Shown: positions 35,182 through 47,933 of the stretch, one piece after another
Layout: each line of letters begins with the position of its first letter
How positions within the stretch are numbered: position 1 is the first letter of the stretch
NCBI RefSeq assembly: GCF_030272615.1
Contig: NC_081414.1
Span: 523,882,137-523,946,136 of the forward strand
Direction of reading: 5' to 3'
Length of the DNA: 64,000 nucleotides
Source of the DNA: Cryptomeria japonica
Lineage: Eukaryota > Streptophyta > Pinopsida > Cupressales > Cupressaceae
Made by a program: the position numbers and the translations under genes
The notes under the pieces: model-generated
What the model was told of the DNA's origin: nothing
The model's input: only the letters and a program-made list of their open reading frames with translations
Database searches by the model: none

Positions 35182-36491
35182 TGTAGACACCTAAAAATGG
35201 TCAACGCTTGCGGAGTCGTACTTTAACATTTGCACATTGCCTTATTTTAGGGTTTTTGTGTCGCATTAACATTTCCTCTATGTTGCATACTTGGTCTTTA
35301 TCATTTGCGAGCATTGAGTACTTGTTCTGCATTCTTCAGTTGTCTCGCTCTCGAATTTGGTCTTGTTGACAACAATCTTCAGTCATGATTTTGGTCAATC
35401 TTATCCTATCGCATCAATGTGTGTGCTCATTTGGCATATTTTGACATCGTCAATCCTAATCGATGATGGAATTAGGGTTTTGTCCTCTTATCAATCTTAT
35501 CATTTTGTGATCGATTTGACATTGATCCTTGTCCTTTTTCAATCATGTCAATTTGGATCAATTTGTCATTGTTCCTCAATCAAATCATTTATCAATTCAA
35601 AATCATGATCGAATTGACATCAAATCAATTTTATATCAAGACCTAATTATCGTCCTTGCATTTCTAATTTAGCTTCTAGGCTTTTATGATTTATTCATTT
35701 AACTCTGTTTGTCATTTCTCCCTCTAGGATTAATAAATTATTTATTTATCCTAGGTCTTTGTGTCACAATTAAATGTTTATTTAATTGGCTAATTTATTC
35801 CTCTTTTTGTGAATTAATTAATAAATGAAAAATTGTTAATTAAATCACTTAATTCCTAATTTCCACCTATATTCTAATTTGCTAAATTCAATTTCCACCT
35901 AATTAATTTTTCTCTAGTTCTCCCTATTTTTGTGCTTTGGTGGAAGCATGAATTTCTCATGCATCATACTTTTGGCATAGCAAGATGTCATAAGATTCTA
36001 GTCCTCTAACCTTTGCATTGGCAATATGTCATAATTCATGACATAGAAGGTGTCATAACCTTCTTTCTTCAACTCAATTTTCCCATTTTGAAATCAATTG
36101 CCTCTAAAATCAATTTCATGCTAATCTTGTCTTTTCTCCAATTTATCTATAAATTGGATGAATTTCTTCAATCCTGATCTAATTATCACTTTGTCGAATC
36201 AATCATGCTTTGAGTACTCTTACGCTAATTGTCAATCTTGCTTTCACATTAGGTTTATGCACTTGAAGGTGAGATCCACAAAAAAAGCTATTTGAAGAAG
36301 AAAGAAGGACAATGGAGCCACATGAAGGAGATATTCAGATCTGCATTTGGTTTTCTTAGCTTTAATTTTGAATATTTTGCTTTCATGTCTTTATTGAGTG
36401 TGTTTAGGATTGATCATTGCATTTGAGCTTTCGTGATTGAGCTAGATTAGTATTTTGATTTTCTTTGATGATTTCCAAATTCTTATCTACA
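35182..36491 (+). repeat. 3' LTR of element D
   Basis: TGTAGACACCTAAAAATGG to TTCTTATCTACA, 1310 bp, matching 25477-26797. It lacks a short segment (about 11 bases near 35577) present in the 5' LTR. The TSD ATCCC follows. Confidence 0.95.
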
Positions 36492-36496
36492 ATCCC

Positions 36497-38371
36497 ATTT
36501 GCTTAAAACAAGATAAAATCACACACAGGAGAGTAAAGATTAGGAAACTATATTTGCATTAATATCATAAGTTATCTTTTATCAAATGATAGCCAACAAA
36601 TTCAAATACAGAATGACCCATTCGAAAATTGGAACCTGCAACTATTCTATTACATTCTTGCTCTACAAAATAACATTACAGTCCCTGCTATTTCCTATGA
36701 CTCTCAAGATCTATTTTACAGAGATACTTCTCAGAAAATTTGGACCTTAATTAATGGCCTTGAATTCCCTTTTATAGAAAACAAGGGAGCAACAAGCTTC
36801 AGGCCATAAGACACTTGTCAATAAAATTGAGCGTTAAAGGCAGTACACAATTCTTGTTACAAATCACTCCTTATCTACATGTTAGCACCCATGATGAGGT
36901 GGAACCAAAATTTCCAACTGATTATTGGTAGAAACAAAAATACTTGAGCCGTGCCGATATCACCCAGACACTCCTAGATGGACCCTGAGATGCTCAGTTT
37001 GTTCCATAGCATTTCTCTTCCTGAAAAGGAAAACAGATCTCGGCATGAAACAAGACTTTCCCTCCAAATTAAAGGAAAATCTCTAGCCTTTATGCCTATA
37101 ACTCAAGTCACCACCATTTCCTAGGCCATCACTCCATTGCCACTAGCATGCATTCACCTTACAAGAATGATTTTATTCTGATCTTATTCCTCTTTTCAGT
37201 GTACAATCTCTTGCTTCAGGATTTCTATCAACAAGCAAATCTCTGAATTCATTAGAGAACTCATGATTCATCACACCTGAACTAGAAGCTTATCCAAATC
37301 CTTTCACATCTTTGAGCTATCATCTTTGACTATCAAATCAATCCTTAATCAACAAGTCTGAATCCCATTCATTTTTCCCTTTCCCACGAGCTACAAACAG
37401 TGCCTCCAAAATCCCTCCAAACTTTTCATTTGAAACTCAGCTACAGATCTCATCTAACTTGGCAAGTGTAATGCTCATTTCCTGCCAACTTAGTAGTTTG
37501 ACCTTCCAACTATGTCTGTGGACTCGCAAAATCCTGACTGGATAGCGCCATATCATTCTTCGACCAAGCTCTATCAGCAACCTCCCTGCAAGCCTTCTTG
37601 ATCAGCCAGGGACACATGGCATCATCATGTGATGCCACAGTCCGTAACCACCTCGCAACTTGCATTGCAGGAATACAAGGGTCATCCAATCTGTTAGATC
37701 TTTACCACTTTGCATACTACTTGTCAACTCCTCTAGGACTTAAAAGTCAAGAACATTTTACCTCAGGATAAAAAATCCTCGTTGATTCTGAGCACATGCA
37801 AATTGATGGGACTGTTAGTAGACCGATCTTTACTGCCTGTGAATTGGTATTACAAAGCTTTCAACTGGTTATGTTGCTAAACCTATTGGTTTCTACTAAT
37901 AACATGTGGCACAATCTCGCGATGTCGTGGTTATTAAAATTATCACATCTTTGATTGCAGGAAAACGCTAGCCATAGGATCTATCCTTTCTTTAATAGAT
38001 GGTTGGGGTATTACGTACTAGCCAAACTTAGGAAAATATAAGTGCTAGCATAAATATTTATAAAGGGACTAGTAATAGGGAAGTTATGCACTTTACTTAG
38101 GGAATTTCATTTCATGAACCGGTCGATCAATATTTTGCTTAGGGAATAAAATTGGCCCCAATCATGGAAAGGGTACCCTTGGTTTTAAGTGGGTAAAAGT
38201 AATAGCAAAATATATTACTTCTAGGGTTTTCTTCACAAAAATGTAGGAAGTTTTGATAAATGCTAAACCCTAGACCTTGAATCATTCTCAAAGGATACAA
38301 GTAAAAACCTGAAAATCAATGTTTTGGGCTTAAATTTGAAAATTTCATGCAATCAATTTTTAGGGCTATTA
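36497..38371 (-). repeat. Element C left LTR, part 2 (after element D)
   Basis: Continues the LTR interrupted by element D, ending TTAGGGCTATTA against TCAGGGCTATCA in the right copy. With part 1 it gives an LTR of about 2621 bp. In element orientation it is the 5' portion of the 3' LTR. Confidence 0.92.
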
Positions 38372-39589
38372 GTGGCTCTAGCTGGGGATGCTCATTTCAC
38401 AAGAATGAAATGAGAAACCAGAATCTTTGAGTAAAGAAGACCAACTGCAGGGCAGACCAAAAAGAAATTACCTAGACATGGTAACTTCAACTGAAAGGAA
38501 ACTAAACTAACAAAGAAATCCTAACTAATGCTCATGGATAAGAGCTAATTTAAGAAAAGTAGAACCTCAAAATTGTCCATGAACAAGCAATTAAGAGGGA
38601 ATTTATTCATAACTCCATTGGGCATAAATTCAAAGAAAACCACTCTACCCCAATTCACTTGTGGCCTATAGGATCAGACCAAGTGTGATGGCCCAAAGCC
38701 ATCCACCAATGTCAACCTTTGTTTTCCTTTGTCATAAACATGATTTTCTTTTGAAAGCATCAAATATAATCTAATAACATAAGTGGAAAACCATTTTTCA
38801 AATTTGTTGGCTGTTTCTATCTATCCACTATGCTTAATTTTATCACTGCACTTACTATTGAAAACATGAAAAAATGTGCAATGATATAGTACATCTACTA
38901 TCTTGTGACATATATGTTGTATACTCGATATAGCACATATCCTAACTGTAACCAATATCCTTTTCTGCAAATATATCATCTTGTTGGAAAAGGAAAATCT
39001 CATATTCTGGTACATAACTGAAAATACATGCCTCTTTTGCATTATCAACTTGCCTACTGAAATGAGGACTTTCTGAAAAATCCTCCTTCTTACTAATCAT
39101 ATCAAGAATTTTTTATGAGGGGGAAGGAAAGGATCATAGATGACCTCTTCATATGTTTCATTTCCTTTCTTTGTTTCCAATGCAATGTCAACAATATCAA
39201 CAAGAGGGGAAGATTGTTCATTGTTACCTACCTTTGAATTAGATATTGTACCTTCATCTTCACAATATTTCATTTTAGAAGTTGATGCAATAATCTATAG
39301 ATTCTCATTTGTTTCTATTATCACTATTTAAGAAATGGGTTTTCATTTCCCATGATTGGATAGGTTTTTGAAATTTTGAGTCAAATATGCTATTAACTGC
39401 TTCAAATTTGTTTTAGGTCTTTAAGGGTTAAGGGTTTTAGTTTTATATTGCTCAAGTGTCTGATCAAAACCCTTTGGTTTCTATTCTTGCGTTACTTTAT
39501 TCACTTAAGTAATGGGTCTTGGGGTCATGTGAAGTGTCCCCCTTGTTATCTACCTAGGTGGTTGCTAAATAATCATGAAAAAATCTATG
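38372..39589 (+). other. Element C interior, no gene seen
   Basis: AT-rich sequence between the left LTR and the repeat array. No coding motif on either strand. TGGCTCTAGCTGGGGA at 38374-38389 looks like a PBS in plus orientation but conflicts with the gag strand (see rejected items). Confidence 0.5.
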
Positions 39590-41010
39590 CCTTATGTCTT
39601 TTGCCTTCTAATGTTGTCGGGTCCAGTAAGTGTTACGCAACTTCCAGATGAATCTACGACTTTTGCCATTTCGTCAGGCGAAGTTGCGGGTGTGTTAAGC
39701 TATGCAAAGTAGCGAAAGGAAAAAGCATGTTCAACTATGTGCATTTGTTCTGGTTTAACGAAGACCCCATCTTGCTCAAGATCTAATGGCTGGCATTGAT
39801 TCGCAGTTGAAACTAGCGAGTAAATTACCTTTCATGAAATGGCGAAAAGGTTTGGTGGGACCCAGCGGTGAAGACTTTTCCACAGATAAAAGGTGATCAA
39901 GTTCAAGAGAAATTGATGGTTCGTGTTGTTTCGTGGCTAGTAGATGCTCACGTGTTATGCCCTGCAAAATAGTGAAAGGTTTTTTGGCCCGGGAAAAAGA
40001 GGTTCATAAGAGGCATAACAGATGTGCAGGCTCCCAAAGATCTAATGGCTAGCGCGAGTTCGCAGGAGAGAGATGCTCAAAAGATAGCTTTCATGAAACA
40101 ACAAAATGACATGGCATTCCAAGCAAGCAGTCCAGCTGGTTGAGATGGCAAGTAAGATAATGACACGTGGCCAAAAATCAAAGTGGTCAATGAATCAGAT
40201 TTAAGGATTAAAAGGTGGGCCCGAAGAACAGGTAAAGCATAAAGGTAAAAGGGGATCAACTTTGTTTTGATCCAAGGGTTCTCGTCATTTCGTGGTTGCA
40301 AATCAAACAAATGTTAAGGCCTGCGAAATGGCGAAGGAGAAAAGAGATTCTTCTCGGCATGACGTGGAGTGACAGTTGTTACTTCTTGTAAAGCTTGATG
40401 GTGATGTGTCGATTGACACGTAGTTTTAAAGGGTGATTAAGGGCCCACCAAGGTGTAACCGGCGGTTATACAGGAAATAGTGACACGTGGTTGACTCTGA
40501 ACTAAACCCGAAGAGTTTCCCAGAGCTAATGGCCAAGTGCCATGTGGCATTTGTTAACTAGTAAATAAATGGGGTAAGTAATGAAGGTCTTGCTTAAAAG
40601 ATGTTCATCTCAAGATTGATCCAATGCTTCTCATTATTTCGTGGCCCGAAGGTGTAAGCGGATTAACCTTTGTGAAATGGCGAAAAACCGTTAGCTGTCA
40701 AGATGAGGCGCAGTTAGTGAAAAAGTTGACGGTCCCGGTAGGGGTTAAAGGTCAGGCGGTTAGAGTTCCATCTAATTCTTGGTGTAGCTTCACGAAAGGA
40801 AAGTGCTCGCGGGATAAAGCTTGTGAAATGTTGAAAAGAGGTAAGGCCCGATTCAAAGGTAGAGAGGTTAAAATAGTATAAAGACCTATTAAGTTTCATT
40901 TAATCGGACGGCTAGCGTGATTTCATTTGGCGAAATTGCTAGAAGGTTATGCTTTGTGAAATGGCAAAAGAGTGAAAAGGAAAATACCCAAGCATGTTAT
41001 GACTCATTGG
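39590..41010 (+). repeat. Degenerate tandem repeat of about 131 bp with paired motif
   Basis: Eight units each hold a left motif like ATTTCGTGG and, 33-37 bases later, a right motif like GYGAAATGGCGAAA. Left motifs start near 39667, 39797, 39929, 40059, 40286, 40636, 40790 and 40921, giving intervals of 130, 132, 130, 227, 350, 154 and 131. Several units also begin with GATCTAATGGCT or a variant. CACGTG/ACACGTGG boxes occur in the same stretch (39949, about 40164, about 40483). It lies directly upstream of the large plus-strand ORF of element C. Not seen elsewhere in the window. Confidence 0.75.
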
Positions 41011-41325
41011 AGCGAAATTTTTGAATTGTTCTATGATTTCAATTCTGAAGGGACGATCAAAGCATGCGGTATCAATGTCACAGTTAAGAGCCCGACTACC
41101 ATATATGATTTCATATCAATTGAATGAAGGAATCATTTTGAAGAGTAGTTGTAGAGAAGTGCTTGCAGAGCAAATTTCTTTAGTTGTAGAGAAGATTTCT
41201 TCAAGCAAAAAATAGGTTCTCTTATACTCTTGTTTGGCAATTACTTAACAGTGTGTTTTAATTGAGGTCTTGATTTGTCACAGAATAGTTGGGGGTAATA
41301 GTTAAATTGCTTGCATAGTTTTAAG

Positions 41326-44300
41326 ATGGCACGTAAAAGAGAATTCTCAGGAAAGATTAATTACCAGGAGAGGGCTATCTATGATGATTTCCTTGAATAG
41401 TTGACATTGTCAACTAATGTGGCAGCAAAGGTAAAAGAACTAGTGCTAAGAGCTCCTCGCCTAAAAATAGGAGAGGGATTATATGATAAGGGTAACTGGC
41501 TAAGAGACCCTCAAATTGGGTTGTCTAGGTTGGGATTATTTAAGGTTGGGTTTGGCATGAGAAACTCCCCAGCCCCAATGAATAGTATCTGGGAGTTGGA
41601 TGTAGGCAAATTGGTGGTCCCCAGAGTATTCATGGATGTGGATCTCCTAACTCAGAATGCACACAACTATGACCCAATCACAAGAAGTGTCAAGGATATA
41701 AGTGAGAAAACCCTCATTGAAATTAATAATGAGGAGTTCAGAAATGCTTTTGGGCTTAGTGAATTTACCAATTTTCTAGAGCCTATTAATTTTAAATCAC
41801 TAGCTCAGGTTTACAGTGTGCAGAGGAACCACCTTAGAAATGGGCCTCTTAAAGAATTCTTTATGAAGATAGGCGGGTTAACAGTTGTAGGACCTAACAC
41901 TGAGGAGCCTTTTTCTTTAGATCTGTTTACCCTTAGGGCCAAACGATTATATTGGTCACTCTGCCAAGTTCAAGGAGAAGATGCTGAGGCAAATATGCCA
42001 ATCATTACATGCTAATGATTGCTCAAATTTTGAACCCCTCTTTGGCAGTGACCTTCGATTATGCTTCCTTTATCACTAATGCTATCCATGAAGGATTGAT
42101 AGGAATAAAGAATGGGAAAGTGGATAGGCCTTTTGGGTGGTACTCCCTCCTCATGCATTTGTTTTTATTCAAGGGTGGTGACTATTTTGCAAGTGGAATG
42201 GATATTGTGAAGGAGAAAAATGGAGAGAAGATGTCAGTGCAGTTATGGAGTACAGTGCTATCATGGGACAGAGAAGATGCAAGCTTCATAAAGTTTGATA
42301 AGTGTTTTGCATCTAAGATTAAGACTCTTATCTATTCAAAGAATCCAAGAGTCCCTAAGGTTATTTTGGATTTCATTAGGCCAAAAGAGTTTGCTGAGAA
42401 TGTTAAAATTGTCCACAATTGGGGTGATATCTACTTACACCCTATCTACATAGTTTTTAGAGTATATGGCTTCAAAGGCACTCCATTGTTGTTAGCCTAT
42501 CAAGTCCCTCTTAAAGTGGGAATTGCAGAGATCCTTAGGCAGATTGGTGGTGTGCAAGAGGCAGAGTTAACAGGCAGAGGTAAAGGGACCATTTTCTCTA
42601 CAATTACCATAGCACACCAATTTGTGATAATTAAAGGAGGTTGGAAGTGTTTTGAAGATTTCCTTCAACCGTATCATTTATCAACTGCAGTATCCTGATG
42701 TGCTGACCCCGAAGATTTCTTCAATGACATGTTTAGAAAGAGGGCAATATGCAGAGGTAGACCCCACCAATTCCAATTTCCCGAAGACCTCATTAGGAAT
42801 GAGTTTGATTTAGATGAGCAAGAGCCGAGGAAGGAAAAGTGGGTGGCTTAGAAAAAGGCTTTAGAATTTGTACACCAATTTGACATTAGCTATGACCCTT
42901 CGTCTAGCTTTCACCCTTTTGAGGAGAAGATAAAGTTCTTAATTCTTTGTTTTGAGGATGTGATGCAAACATTGAAAGGGAAGAGGGAGGTTGTAATTAA
43001 GAACAACCCTGAGAAAGCAAGACTAGTTCTAAATAGGTCTGCATCTACTAGAGCAATCCTTCCTGGTGATCACATGTTGCATAAGAAGTCCAACTACAGT
43101 GTGTTGATGCCTACAATAGGGGAGCCCTCTACCTCAAAAGGGAAGAGGAAGATACAGGATGCCATTGACATTCAAGATAGCCCAAAGAAACAAAGAGTGG
43201 GAAAAGAAGTACAATCTGATGAACCTTTGTACTCTCCATCTCAATCCCCTATTCATATAGGAGATGAACATGCAGTAGTTGAGTAACTGTTACAGTTAGG
43301 TAGCCTTGGAGAGATAGCATACACATATGATGAAGAGCCCCTTACTGCTGAAATGAACATCACTACTAATGAGTTCAAAGGCCAGGAGTGGGATCCTGAG
43401 ATCAAGCAAGCTAGTGAAGATTTCTTGGCTGATAATAACTTTGTCACATCAAGAGCTTTCATGCAATTTGTGTGCAAGTAGAACATTGATAAATTTAATG
43501 CTAGGTGTGAAAAGAGGAAAGGTGAGTAGCCCCACAAGGACCCAGCTATGGTGGAGGAAGAGATAAAGTAAGAAATGGTTGATGAGTTTAAGACCATCAC
43601 TCTTGAGTAGGGAAGAGACATGGTAGCATAGGCTGGGCTACTCATTCTCCCCGAATGGGACATAGCAGATGCTTTGGTTTTGGAGGCAGTAAGAAAGGAG
43701 ACTAAACCTATGGAGGGAATCACTTTCAGCAAAGATAATGTTGCATTGGTCATGTGGTCTCTTAAAAGAGATTAAAATAAGAGGAATAAGGACACCCCAA
43801 GGTCAAGTTACCTTGGAGGAATGATAGTGAAAAGAGTGCAGAGCACTGGGGTAGTGGAAGCTGCTAGCACTATGTTAGAGACTGCAAAGTTTAGTGTTGC
43901 AGTAGCAGAAAGAGAGGCTAAGGAAAAGGCAGATCTCCAAGTTAAGTTGGAGACAGTTTTAAAAGCTTACAACAATGCCAACGAAGAGGTAAGATGTAAA
44001 GATAGCATCATTGCCAAGCTACAAAGCTAGTTGGCAGGACAATACCATCAAGGTGAGTCCTCAACACTAATGATCTCCTCTTCTCCTGCAAGACCTCCAC
44101 CAACCAACCCCATTATTGAGTTCCCACCATCTCCAGCACTTTATAGTTCTCAGTTGATCGAGATCACTCCCCATGAGTTGGAGAATTTAAAACAGGCTCA
44201 AGCCTTATATGCAAAGAAATATGAAAAGAGGGTAAAGGCTAGAATTTTAAGTTTTGCTGACACTATAGGATCTTCACTAATGTATAACAATATGAGTAAG

Positions 44301-44924
44301 ATTTTAGAATTGTGGAATGAATTAAATGGGGACAAGGCTGTATTAATGCCTATTTTTGATAAATGGAGACCTAGAGAGCAGGATATAGAACTGATTTGTG
44401 TATCCTATGATGATGCAGGGGCTGATCCCATTATTAAATCTACAAATGATATGACAAAGGATTTAGTAAAGTTGGTAGAAGGAGTAGATAATGCAGACAA
44501 AAAGATCAACTTGTATAAGAAAGAGTACACTGATCAGGTTTTTGAATTACTCCTAGGAGGTTTTGTCAGCTCAAACCAATTAAAGGACAAACAAATATGG
44601 CTTAAGGAGTTGGAAGCCAAATTGTCACTAAGAATAAAAGAAATTGTTAAATCAGAGGATGCCTCCATATTTGTTAAAATGATTGAAGAGATTGAGAAAA
44701 TCAAATCTCATTATGGTTTCCTGAATTCAGAGGTCAATAAAATGAGGAATTCTTGGAAAAGATTAGCCAAGACAAAGGCAAAAGTAATTAACTTCTCATG
44801 GCTTGCTAATGAGGTGTATCAGGCATGGACAAGAAAATATGTCGTGCTTGATGCGGAGCAGTTAGAAAATGTTGCAACAAAACAACAAGAGAAAGAAACC
44901 GCGGATGTTGAAAGAGACTTGTAA
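41326..44924 (+). pseudogene. Large ORF of unknown function on the opposite strand of element C
   Basis: Starts at ATG 41326 (MARKREFSGKINYQ), and about 1,200 codons can be followed to TAA 44922-44924 with one frameshift (near 42010) and about ten stops, mainly TAG. Long clean stretches remain: 204, 229, 108, 69 and 297 codons. The N-terminal 450 residues are globular (WELDVGKLVVPRVFMDVDLL, FRNAFGLSEF, RPFGWYSLLMHLFLF). The middle has basic nuclear-localisation-like clusters (KGKRK, PKKQR near 43143-43200), and the C-terminus is helical (KLSLRIKEIVK, MIEEIEKIKSHY). I see no gag, RT, protease or integrase motif and do not recognise the family. It may be related to the extra antisense ORFs or plant-mobile-domain-like proteins carried by some gypsy elements, but that is only a suggestion. 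Confidence 0.8.
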
Positions 44925-45844
44925 CCGCATTTGTAAAAGATTTTGTAACTTCTTCTTGAGAAGTAATGATTGTAACAAACTCTCCTAGGAAATTCTAAAG
45001 ATATGTGTGCATCAATATTGTTATAAATGGATACCAGGACTAGTAGAAAAGAGGATCTCAAGGAATTGTAAGAAAACACTACAAAAATTTATCTGAGCTT
45101 TTTTTCAAGTTTTGATGGAGAATATTCAAATGTTTTTGTAATACTTTCAGAAGAAATATTAATACACAGACCATTGGTTTTGAGCTTAAGCTTTGTGTTG
45201 TCTTCAAGTATGATTGCAAGTGTTTACTGTTTCATTCTGAATAATCTAGGGTTATTTCATTTGAATATGGGTTGTAAGGAAACTTTTAGTAGATATGTTT
45301 CTTAGCTTTTCTCTTCAGGAGGGGAATTAAATACACATGGATCATTTTCTACCAGTAAATTCTTTGTGAAATACTTTGAATTTTGATGAACATAGCTTAG
45401 TTTGGTATGAATAAATTCTTATGTGTGTTAGGCATGTATAGGGATCTACAGAAGCCAAACTAATGGAATATGTAGAAATGTTTGATTGGGGAAGTATTGT
45501 TTGACCTTAGATGACTCTATGACCTTGGATAAGGCACTGATATCTATTAGGGTTATCTTCTATACATCTTGTAGATCAATACTGAACATGAGTATAATTT
45601 TCATTCCTTTGTTTCAATTAGTTTTAAGTTGATTAGATCCACTATTTTTTTTGGACTAGTTTGTTGTGGATTTATCTTTTAAAAGGTGTGAATTTAGTTC
45701 ACAAAGGTATATGCGCCTGAACTTTGAATAAGTTCAAAGTGTAGAAGGTTAATCAAACCTTGTCATATGTTGTCCTAAAGGTTTCATTCTCTTTAATCTC
45801 TCTTCTACATACAGAGTTATCATACCATCATAAGGGTTTTAAAG
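44925..45844. other. Element C gap between converging ORFs
   Basis: About 920 bp of AT-rich sequence between the two tail-to-tail reading frames. No RT, integrase or other pol motif on either strand, which is where pol would be expected if the element were complete. Confidence 0.6.
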
Positions 45845-47212
45845 TTAATCAGATTTTGAGAACAATAGTTTCTTCATATAAAGGTTAAGAATAACATGAA
45901 TACCCTTGTCTTCATCAAATAATGCATTGATATTTTCACTAAAGTTATTTCTGATCTCATCTTTAGGTTTATCAGGAAACCAAGAATCAAAATCTGAACT
46001 GGAACAACACCCAATAATACAATCCGCACAAAATTTTTCATCAAAAGCTGATTGTATCTCATCATCTGAACTTTTATTATCACAGTCCTGCAAACCTGCA
46101 ACCACTTCAAACATAAAACTTTCCAATTCTTCATACTCACTATCATATCTATTTGAAACACAAGACTACAAACCAATCTCCTATGAGGTATTCTCCCTGG
46201 AGAAATCACTGTTGTTGTCCTTCAATAAAGTGATTGACACCATATTTGTCTCAACATATAATATGCCAGACACTCTCTCATTAGCCTCTTCTTTATCAAT
46301 ATGAGGAATAACCACTGTCTGGGACAAGTTCTCTTCACTCACATTTTTGTTCATACCACAATAAATAACATGGCTAATGTAATCAGTAGGAATATAAAAG
46401 TCTTGACATGGTCTTTTATTTTTAGATTCATGCTTTGCTTCAAACCCTATCATCTTAGGATAGTATACCTTTGCAGATAGGTATCCCCTAGGGGTCCTGT
46501 ATTTCAAATTGTTTTCAATCTCCATTGCTATCCTATAAGCTTGATGTAAGGTTTTAGGATCATTATCTCTTAGCAAATAACTCTCTTCCTCTTCAAATGT
46601 AGCCAAATAAACAACTAGGGATACTGCATCATTTGGTTTATAACTGCTAGGAATGTTATCCAATGCCCTAGCAAACCTGAGATTAAAAGCAAGTAATAAC
46701 TCATCTTCTTCTTTCTGAATTTCCATGAATGTTTTCATAAATAAGCTTGGATCAATTCTTTCACCAAACTATTCCATGAATGCCACCTTCAACTCATCCC
46801 ATGATGAGATTGAACATATTGGCATGTAGGAGAGCTAGTCTTTGGCATTTTCCCTCAAAGACTGAACAAATAACTTCATGAAAACATCTTCCCAATTTAT
46901 TTCAAAATCTTCCATTAATTTAGACAACTCCTACAAATGTTGTCGTGTTGATTCTGACTTCTTCCCATTAAATCCTGGTAATTGTTCCCTAACCCCTACA
47001 GGAAAAGGATTTGGGAAACCTTGGATACCATCAAAATTTAATGGTTTATATCTCTCCCTAAAGAAATTTGTATGATGACTTGGCATAGATTGCACATTTG
47101 TTTTTGATATTTCATAAGAAAACATAGACATATGATACATATTTTCATTCATTCCCTTATTTCTTTCCCTTCTCTTGAACTATTTCATTATGAAACTCAA
47201 AACATACTCCAT
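45845..47212 (-). pseudogene. gag: Element C gag (minus strand)
   Basis: A single frame from ATG 47212 to TAA at 45845, about 455 codons with about six stops. Residues FFRERYKPLNFDGIQGFP, then SISSWDELKVAFME and ERIDPSLFMKTFMEIQKEED, LLAFNLRFARALDNIPSSY, follow the pattern of plant gypsy gag capsid domains (WDELK...F..RF and a late helix bundle). The C-terminus is acidic (SSDDEIQSAFDEKF, FPDKPKDE) with a few Cys but no CX2CX4HX4C knuckle. It is preceded by a leader of about 700 bp and the PBS, and not followed by pol. In-frame stops again are largely TAG. Confidence 0.78.
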
Positions 47213-47910
47213 CTAATCTTATACAAAAAGATGAAAACAAAATCACAGGAGCATGTGAAATAATCACTACCATTCCCTTCCTTAGTTCTTCTTTCACTAT
47301 TTAGGGAACACATTTTTTTTACAATTTTCATGAAAATGCACATGACTCATGAAAATCTAAATACCTGGAAATGCTGGAAATGTTGCTACCTTCTTCAACC
47401 TGGGATTTGCAAAATCACCTTCACTCCTTCAAATCTTTAACACTGATCTTTTGACAGAGTCACCACCTCCTTGCAGAGGACCAACACTCAAACAACCAAA
47501 ATTTCTTCATAGGTCAAATTTGTTTCAACACAGCACTACCACATTTCCTTAACATCAAATGACGTTACTCATTCTATCCTCAACTTGTCGGGGTACTTCA
47601 TCATAAGAGCTCAAATCTGCTTCATCCTTCTTGCAAATTTCTTGGTTCTTTTTCAAGAAGACACACATTGGTGCATAGATCTCAGAGTCACCAATCACAA
47701 TCATGAGGTATTACATATAATCTTGAAAAATAGATAGATCTGGACTGAACTTTTTATAGAATGAGAACTACAGCAGATTCTTTATGACATTTATGAGAAT
47801 TGACTCAAACCAACAAGGGACAGATTAAGAAGGTTCTTCACTCTATGGGCAAAATCTCCACTATATATTAAGTAAATTTTCTAACCAAAGATTCTCTACA
47901 ATTCCTTTTG
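47213..47910 (-). other. Element C leader (minus strand)
   Basis: About 700 bp between PBS and gag; no gene seen. Confidence 0.5.
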
Positions 47911-47928
47911 TCCCCAACAGAGTCACCA
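47911..47928 (-). promoter_or_regulatory. Primer-binding site of element C (minus strand)
   Basis: Minus-strand TGGTGACTCTGTTGGGGA begins five bases from the LTR end ...ACCAACA. It closely resembles the TGGYGACTCYGCTGGGGA-type PBS common in plant gypsy elements. Together with gag it fixes the element on the minus strand. Confidence 0.75.
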
Positions 47929-47933
47929 ATTTT

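Larger units (their letters stand above)
25477..36491 (+). mobile_element. Element D: non-autonomous LTR retrotransposon with unusual ORFs
   Basis: LTRs of 1321 and 1310 bp, a perfect 5-bp target duplication, a PBS and a polypurine tract. The interior has a Gln-rich to Pro/Ser-rich ORF of about 960 codons on the plus strand and a short antisense acidic coiled-coil ORF before the 3' LTR. There is no protease, RT or integrase. It is the youngest-looking element in the nest: its LTRs differ by a few percent, mostly transitions. Its leader is homologous to that of element F at the right edge of the window. Confidence 0.94.

Noticed and set aside
38374-38389. TGGCTCTAGCTGGGGA as a plus-strand PBS for element C
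   Set aside because: It resembles a gypsy PBS, but gag and the better PBS match are on the minus strand at the other LTR. Kept as a caution on the orientation call.
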